Assembly: GCA_042568205.1 (NCBI GenBank)
Contig: JBHPJE010000022.1
Location: 1 to 10,450 of the forward strand
Direction: 5' to 3'
Length of the DNA: 10,450 nt
Source: JAUVDZ01 sp042568205
Lineage (GTDB): Bacteria; Patescibacteriota; Gracilibacteria; UBA1369; PNNO01
Shown piece after piece: positions 5,783-10,450 of the stretch; the stretch's first letter is position 1; every line of letters starts with the position of its first letter. The notes under the pieces are model-generated. The model was not told where the DNA came from. It saw nothing but the letters and a program-made list of their open reading frames with translations, and ran no database searches. Both the position numbers and the translations under genes were made by a program.

Positions 5783-8236
5783 ATGCTTAAAAACTTCTCA
5801 AAAATACTCGCATTTGCAACAGCGCTCACTCTCCTAAATATCCCAATTGCAAATGCTTCGACTTTCACTGACATACCTTATACTCATCCACATAGTGATG
5901 CTATTTCATATCTTCAATCAAATGAAATGGTTCAGGGATATGAAGATAATACTTATAGACCGGATAATTTGATTAATAGAGTTGAATTTCTAAAGATTGT
6001 ATTAGAAGGTACAAATGTTCCTTTGGATGTTGAAGATACAACAGGTTTTAATGATATTGATGAAAACCAATGGTATGGGCCTTACCTTAAAAAGGCTAAA
6101 AAAGAAGGTTGGGTTCAGGGTTATCCTGATAATACTTTCAGACCATCAAATGCTATTAATAAAGTAGAAGCATTGAAAATATTGGGTGAAGTTCAGCAGT
6201 GGGATAAGCTAGCTTTAGGAGAAGTTCCTGAAGCTGCATTTAAAGACACATACAGGTTTAGTTGGTATTCTCCGTATGTTCATTTTGCAAAAGAAAACGA
6301 ACTTTTGTTTGCTGAAACTGATTACTTATATCCTGGTGAAGAAATTTCAAGAGCTTATATGGCAGAAATTGTATATAGAAGTATTGTTCAGCAGGTTATC
6401 TTATATAAACCAGGTCAAACTGCAGAAGATAAAATTCAGGATGTTCAGGAGGTTGAGACGCCAAGCAGTTATGAAGCAATTCCGCCAACTTATTTTGACG
6501 ATTTAGTTTTAGATAAAGCAATTCCAAACACTTATTACCTAAATGAAGTATATGAAATAAACGGTAGCATCATTAGTACTAAGTCATATGAAACAATTTT
6601 TGTATTTCTGGCAAAAGAAAATGGAAGCGGTTATGAATACATACATATAATAGGAGAAGTGACTGGTGATGATTTTAGAGTTCCGTTGCTTTTTACTAAC
6701 CCTGGCAAATACCAACTTGGAATTATTCCTGGAACTGCAGGAGAAAGTAATATTTTCCCAATTACTGTATTGGATGGGATTCCTGAAGAAGGGAGTGATA
6801 CAAATACAGACAAAGCCACTAATCTTGATATAAATTTTGATGATGATCGTACAAATATATCTTGGGACGCTAATGAAAATGATATTTTCAGAGTATATTT
6901 TTACCAAGATGACACTGTGCACTATAATATTTTAAGAAATGCAGAAGATTATAATGTTTATTACAAAGGGTTTAAAAATTTCAAAGAAGGTGAAATTTGT
7001 TTTAGGGTTTTTGGAGCTAGAACAAGCTCTTTAGAGCCGGTTGTACTTGAAAACCATTGGTCACAAAGTAATGAGAAGTGCTTTGATGCAGTAACTCATA
7101 ATTTCAAATTATCTTTAGATGATTCAATCAGTTATACATCAATTCCAGAACTAATTTCTGCTAATAAAACAATCAGTGTTTCAGGTCGAACTGACACAAA
7201 TATTTTTGCTGAAGGAGCAGTAATCACACCTTCAGGTAGTGTTGATAAATTTATAATGTCATCAACTGATGAACTTGGCAGTTATTTTGGAAATGACATA
7301 ATTGAAGCTGGTTCGAAATTCAGTTTTTCATATAAACCAACAAGCACAGGTACTTATATATTAGAAATAAATGACCAAGGAGGAAGCGCAGTATTAAATA
7401 TTCCCGTATATGTTGGGGATATAATCCCAATTATTCCGGATTTCTTTGATCTTCAGGATCCTTTGGAAAAAGTTGACGATTTTAATTTAACTTCATTTAG
7501 AGAAGAGCTTTTAAATTATATTAATGTTGAAAGAATTGCACACGGCTTAGGCACAGTTGAAATGAAGAATGATTTAAATAATTTATCTCAGAATTATTCA
7601 GATTATATGGATGAAGAAAACTTTTTTTCTCATATAGGCCTGGATGGAAGTACTCCTGACACAAGAAGAATTGATGCTGGTGTACAAACTGAAGTAGGAG
7701 AAAACTTAGCACATGCTCCAAGTGTTTATTTTGCCCATAAAGCACTAATGAGAAGTGCAATACATAGAGAAAACGTTCTAGATCCGCAGTGGACTACTGT
7801 TGGATTAGGCATAACTTTAGGCTCAGACGACAAATTGGTTATTGTTGAAGAATTTTCACATAATCCTTGGAGTTCTATTGATCTAATAAATTTTGAAAAT
7901 CAACTAAAAGATTGGGTTAACAACTATAGAACCAGTAATATTGTAAGTGATAGTAAGTTAACTGATCTTGCTCGAAGTTGGTCACAGGATATGATAGATC
8001 AAAATTTCTTTTCTTTTACTTCTCCTTCTGGTATAAACCTCATTGAAACCGTGCAAAATAGTGGGGTGACCTCTGAAGGAAAAGCATTTATATTAAAAGA
8101 AGGATCACTTAATTCAATTTTTGATAAATTAATGGAAGACAGTGATATTACCTTATCAAAATGGAGAGACGTTGGGATTGGACTTAAACAGGATGAATGG
8201 AGTAACCTATATGTAACAGTAATTTATACTGAATGA
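5783..8236 (+). CDS. Secreted surface protein: three SLH repeats, Ig/FN3-like modules, CAP domain and degenerate second CAP
   Basis: This 817-residue exported protein starts with a signal peptide (1-25, cleavage after A-N-A). Three S-layer homology repeats follow (about 28-76, 89-140, 153-203), with G-Y-E-D-N-T-Y-R-P and G-Y-P-D-N-T-F-R-P motifs; SLH repeats hold proteins on wall polymers. Residues about 238-332 and 438-547 are beta-sandwich-like modules flanking an FN3-like stretch (about 345-437) that holds the only two cysteines (406, 433), a possible disulfide. A bacterial CAP/SCP domain (about 570-697) shows S-H-I-G (His617), G-E-N-L-A (Glu640), H-R-E-N-V-L (His661) and V-E-E-F (689-690). 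A second CAP-like copy (about 704-817) keeps N-Y-R and N-F-F-S but lacks the His and Glu positions. Bacterial CAP proteins (YkwD-like) are extracellular with poorly defined activity. ATG 5783 gives a standard signal peptide; GTG 5768 would add five residues. It is coupled to the LCP gene through ATGA. Confidence 0.9.
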   Translation: MLKNFSKILAFATALTLLNIPIANASTFTDIPYTHPHSDAISYLQSNEMVQGYEDNTYRPDNLINRVEFLKIVLEGTNVPLDVEDTTGFNDIDENQWYGPYLKKAKKEGWVQGYPDNTFRPSNAINKVEALKILGEVQQWDKLALGEVPEAAFKDTYRFSWYSPYVHFAKENELLFAETDYLYPGEEISRAYMAEIVYRSIVQQVILYKPGQTAEDKIQDVQEVETPSSYEAIPPTYFDDLVLDKAIPNTYYLNEVYEINGSIISTKSYETIFVFLAKENGSGYEYIHIIGEVTGDDFRVPLLFTNPGKYQLGIIPGTAGESNIFPITVLDGIPEEGSDTNTDKATNLDINFDDDRTNISWDANENDIFRVYFYQDDTVHYNILRNAEDYNVYYKGFKNFKEGEICFRVFGARTSSLEPVVLENHWSQSNEKCFDAVTHNFKLSLDDSISYTSIPELISANKTISVSGRTDTNIFAEGAVITPSGSVDKFIMSSTDELGSYFGNDIIEAGSKFSFSYKPTSTGTYILEINDQGGSAVLNIPVYVGDIIPIIPDFFDLQDPLEKVDDFNLTSFREELLNYINVERIAHGLGTVEMKNDLNNLSQNYSDYMDEENFFSHIGLDGSTPDTRRIDAGVQTEVGENLAHAPSVYFAHKALMRSAIHRENVLDPQWTTVGLGITLGSDDKLVIVEEFSHNPWSSIDLINFENQLKDWVNNYRTSNIVSDSKLTDLARSWSQDMIDQNFFSFTSPSGINLIETVQNSGVTSEGKAFILKEGSLNSIFDKLMEDSDITLSKWRDVGIGLKQDEWSNLYVTVIYTE

Positions 8237-9741
8237 ATTTTAAAACTCGAAAAATCAGGTATAAAAGAAGAAGTTATTTAAAAGATACATTTAAATATAT
8301 TAGTGGCTTATTCAAACACAATAAAACTATTGAAAAAGCTAAACATAAAACAAATCTTGGCTTAATTATTTCAATAATTATTGTATTTGTTCTCTTTTTA
8401 TATGGATGTAGTGCAGTAATTTCAAGAATCGGACTTATTAATATAATCGGAATTTTTGGAGAACATCTCGACACTGATGTTTATGGGAATACTAATATTT
8501 TATTGTTAGGTACAGGAGGCGGAGACCACGATGGTGCAGATTTAACTGATACTATTATTCTAGCGAGCATTGATCAAAACAATAAACTTGTTCCAATGCT
8601 TTCAATCCCTCGTGATTTTTATGTAAATGTTGAAGACTTAGGTGGTGGACAGAGAATTAATGGAATCTATGAAATGGGAAAAGATAAATATGATTCTGTC
8701 ACTGGAATTAAATATGTTCAAGAAACAATTGAAGATATCACAGGTATTGATATCCATTATTATGTAAAAATTGATTTTAGAGGATTTGAAGATATAGTTG
8801 AAAGCTTAGGTGGAGTAGATATTTTTGTTGATGAAGCAATTAACGATCCATATTATCCAAAAGAAGGTACAATTTTATATCAAACATTTACTTTACCTTC
8901 AGGTCAACAAACCTTAGATGGTGAAACTGCCCTTAAGTATGCTAGAAGCCGTAAAACAACAAGTGATTTTGACAGATCAAAACGTCAGCAAAAGCTTTTG
9001 TTCGCAATAAAAAATAAAGCAATGAAAAAAGATGTACTTTTAAATCCAGGAAAAATAAGTGACTTGTATGGTGCAGTTAAATCAAATATAGAAACTAATC
9101 TTTCTTTAGGTCATATTATAGAATTAGCAAAAATCTCAAAAGATTTTAATCAAGAAAATATAATTTCACGTGTGATTACTGATGATCCAACAAGCTGTGG
9201 CGGATTCTTATATACTCCAGAAAGAGATTTATTTGGAGGAGCATTTGTTTTGGTTCCTATTGGTAATGATTATCATTTTATTCATGAATATGTTGATTTG
9301 ATTTTCCATTACCCTGAATTAAATAGAAATCCTGTACAAATTCAGATTTTAAATGGCACAAAAACACCTGGAATTGCAGGAGAAGCAAAAGAAATGCTTA
9401 AAAGATTATGTTTTGACGTAATCAGATATGGAAATGCACGAAATCAGGAAATAGATAACACTTCTTTGTATTTTAAATCAGATACCCAGACTGACGAGGA
9501 AGGAAATACAATAAAGACAGAAGCACCTGATGCACTTTACTTCATAAAACAGTTAATCCCTGGAAAAATAACTGATGTTATACCTTCTGAATATTTTGAA
9601 CCTAATTATATAAGTGATGCCAATATAATCTTGGAACTTGGAAAAGATTATGTTGATACAAAACCAGACGATATTTTCTTTTTATACTATCCAACTGAAG
9701 AACCAACAAATGATGAAGCAGAAGCAACAGAAGAAGAATAG
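8233..9741 (+). CDS. LytR-CpsA-Psr (LCP) family glycopolymer transferase with LytR_C domain
   Basis: LCP enzymes act outside the membrane, moving lipid-pyrophosphate-linked glycopolymers such as teichoic acids or capsule onto peptidoglycan or, in some bacteria, onto proteins. This 502-residue protein has a very basic cytoplasmic tail (1-41), one membrane helix (about 42-63) and an LCP domain (about 86-262). Catalytic landmarks are the opening strand N-I-L-L-L-G (88-93), D-L-T-D-T (103-107), S-I-P-R-D (Arg127, Asp128), L-G-G-V-D-I-F-V, and Y-A-R-S-R (Arg238, Arg240) followed by D-F-D-R-S-K-R-Q-Q (245-253). The pyrophosphate-binding arginines and acidic residues are thus present and it looks active. 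A LytR_C domain begins at N-P-V-Q-I-Q-I-L-N-G-T (366) and runs to about 480; the tail is acidic. ATG 8233 overlaps the upstream stop as ATGA, and rluB follows after one base. Its partner suggests it installs the polymer the SLH protein binds, but the substrate is inferred. Confidence 0.93.
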   Translation: MNFKTRKIRYKRRSYLKDTFKYISGLFKHNKTIEKAKHKTNLGLIISIIIVFVLFLYGCSAVISRIGLINIIGIFGEHLDTDVYGNTNILLLGTGGGDHDGADLTDTIILASIDQNNKLVPMLSIPRDFYVNVEDLGGGQRINGIYEMGKDKYDSVTGIKYVQETIEDITGIDIHYYVKIDFRGFEDIVESLGGVDIFVDEAINDPYYPKEGTILYQTFTLPSGQQTLDGETALKYARSRKTTSDFDRSKRQQKLLFAIKNKAMKKDVLLNPGKISDLYGAVKSNIETNLSLGHIIELAKISKDFNQENIISRVITDDPTSCGGFLYTPERDLFGGAFVLVPIGNDYHFIHEYVDLIFHYPELNRNPVQIQILNGTKTPGIAGEAKEMLKRLCFDVIRYGNARNQEIDNTSLYFKSDTQTDEEGNTIKTEAPDALYFIKQLIPGKITDVIPSEYFEPNYISDANIILELGKDYVDTKPDDIFFLYYPTEEPTNDEAEATEEE

Positions 9742-9742
9742 C

Positions 9743-10408
9743 ATGCGTATTCAGCGCTTTATTGCACTAAATTCAGCTTATTCGCGCCGTACTGCTGAAA
9801 AGCTTATTGATGAAGGCAGCGTTAAGTTAAATGGTAAAATTGTCACTGAACAAGGTGTGAAAGTTGAACCGGGTGACAGCGTGAAGGTTAATAATAAATT
9901 AATCCAAGCAGCAAAAGAAACTGTCACTATAATGTTAAACAAACCAGCAGGTTACGTGACAACAAAAAAGGATGAACTTGATAGAAAAACAGTAATGGAT
10001 TTGATTCCATATAAAGATTTAGTACCAGTTGGAAGACTCGACAAAGATACTGAAGGACTTTTACTTTTTACAAATGATGGTGATTTAGCTTATAATCTAA
10101 CCCATCCTAAATTTGAACACGAAAAAGAGTATGAAGTTAGACTTCGTGATCCACTATCTATTGAAGACAAAGAAAAGCTGGAACAAGGTGTTCGATTCGA
10201 TGGAAGACGTACTGCTCCCTCAAGAATAACTAAATTAAAAGGAAAAGAATGCAATATAACCATTCATGAAGGACGTAAACGTCAAATAAGAAGAATGTTT
10301 GAAGTTGTAGGCAACAAAGTTATATACTTAAAGCGCATTCGAATAGGCAAAGTAAAACTCGGCAATCTACAAAAAGGTAATTTTAAAATAATTAATAATG
10401 TTAACTAG
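9743..10408 (+). CDS. rluB: RsuA/RluB-family rRNA pseudouridine synthase
   Basis: This 221-residue enzyme isomerises a uridine in ribosomal RNA to pseudouridine. An S4 RNA-binding domain comes first (about 1-55: M-R-I-Q-R-F-I-A, S-R-R-T-A-E-K-L-I, V-K-L-N-G). The RsuA-type catalytic domain follows: M-L-N-K-P-A-G-Y-V at the beginning, then G-R-L-D-K-D-T-E-G-L-L-L with catalytic Asp100, then T-H-P-K-F-E-H-E-K-E-Y-E-V and the C-terminal E-G-R-K-R-Q-I-R-R-M-F signature. The K-E-Y-E-V and R-K-R-Q-I-R-R patterns fit RluB/RluE/RluF more than RluA or RluD; RluB, which modifies 23S rRNA helix 89 in Escherichia coli, is most likely, but RsuA (16S) cannot be excluded. I chose ATG 9743, one base after the LCP stop, because the S4 domain begins there; the frame's earlier ATG at 9638 would add 35 Gln/Lys-rich residues read out of frame from the LCP tail. 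It is the third gene of the operon and has no promoter of its own. Confidence 0.9.
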   Translation: MRIQRFIALNSAYSRRTAEKLIDEGSVKLNGKIVTEQGVKVEPGDSVKVNNKLIQAAKETVTIMLNKPAGYVTTKKDELDRKTVMDLIPYKDLVPVGRLDKDTEGLLLFTNDGDLAYNLTHPKFEHEKEYEVRLRDPLSIEDKEKLEQGVRFDGRRTAPSRITKLKGKECNITIHEGRKRQIRRMFEVVGNKVIYLKRIRIGKVKLGNLQKGNFKIINNVN

Positions 10409-10450
10409 CTTACTGAATTTATACGCGGCAGTTACCCTTGGAACTGATCA
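10398..10450 (+). CDS. Probable start of a further gene, cut by the right edge
   Basis: ATG 10398 opens a frame that overlaps the rluB stop by 11 bp and stays open to the window end. It encodes M-L-T-S-L-L-N-L-Y-A-A-V-T-L-G-T-D, a short hydrophobic start. The overlap has the same length as that between the two methyltransferase genes, a typical operon junction, and no terminator follows rluB. Seventeen codons are too few to name a product, and the open stretch could still be chance. Confidence 0.4.
   Translation, partial: MLTSLLNLYAAVTLGTD

Noticed and set aside
6584..6922. Minus-strand frames inside the SLH-CAP gene (also 6631-6819 and 7521-7760)
   Set aside because: They lie wholly within a well-supported gene in the opposite strand and show no family motifs.
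8401..8412. L-Y-G-C in the LCP membrane helix resembling a lipobox
   Set aside because: It comes at residues 56-59, after a 41-residue basic cytoplasmic tail; LCP proteins are anchored by this helix, not by lipid.
1..10450. Genetic code 25 (UGA as glycine)
   Set aside because: All full-length frames are free of internal TGA and a TGA ends the SLH gene at a normal domain boundary.

Overview
The window is an AT-rich, gene-dense bacterial segment holding nine complete genes, one gene cut by the left edge and a probable gene cut by the right edge. No RNA gene, mobile element or CRISPR array is visible, and no gene-free stretch exceeds 300 bases. The combination of a short ComEC without its nuclease-like domain, a TrmB-type regulator, an SLH-anchored surface protein, an LCP enzyme, very tight packing and no Shine-Dalgarno site ahead of any start suggests the Patescibacteria/CPR radiation, perhaps near Peregrinibacteria. 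That placement is inference. UGA acts as a stop here (the SLH gene ends in TGA, and no coding frame has an internal TGA), so the UGA-glycine code of Gracilibacteria and Absconditabacteria does not apply.

Layout. Bases 1-790 hold the tail of a charged TPR-type protein (+). It converges on a small Mth938/AAMDC-family gene (787-1122, -). A 53-bp divergent spacer with back-to-back extended -10 boxes leads to two tandem, overlapping, paralogous membrane-anchored methyltransferases (1176-2310, +) that resemble the FAM173/ATPSCKMT lysine methyltransferases. The second overlaps the 3' end of a convergent comEC (2236-3705, -) by 75 bp. A 154-bp divergent spacer with promoters and palindromes separates comEC from a TrmB-like regulator (3860-4570, +). 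A hairpin terminator follows, then a large lipoprotein gene with a Met/acid-rich tail (4616-5659, -).

From a third divergent spacer (5660-5782) a + strand operon runs to the right edge: a secreted protein with three SLH repeats, Ig/FN3-like modules and a CAP domain followed by a degenerate second CAP copy (5783-8236); an LCP (LytR-CpsA-Psr) transferase with a LytR_C domain (8233-9741, ATGA overlap); an RsuA/RluB-type pseudouridine synthase (9743-10408); and the start of another reading frame (10398 to the edge).

Working together. The most coherent theme is the cell surface. SLH repeats normally bind a secondary wall polymer, and LCP enzymes attach such polymers to the wall, so the translationally coupled SLH-CAP/LCP pair could be a surface protein together with the enzyme that installs its anchor. 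The lipoprotein shares the divergent control region of that operon. comEC (DNA uptake) may be co-controlled with the TrmB-like regulator through their shared spacer.
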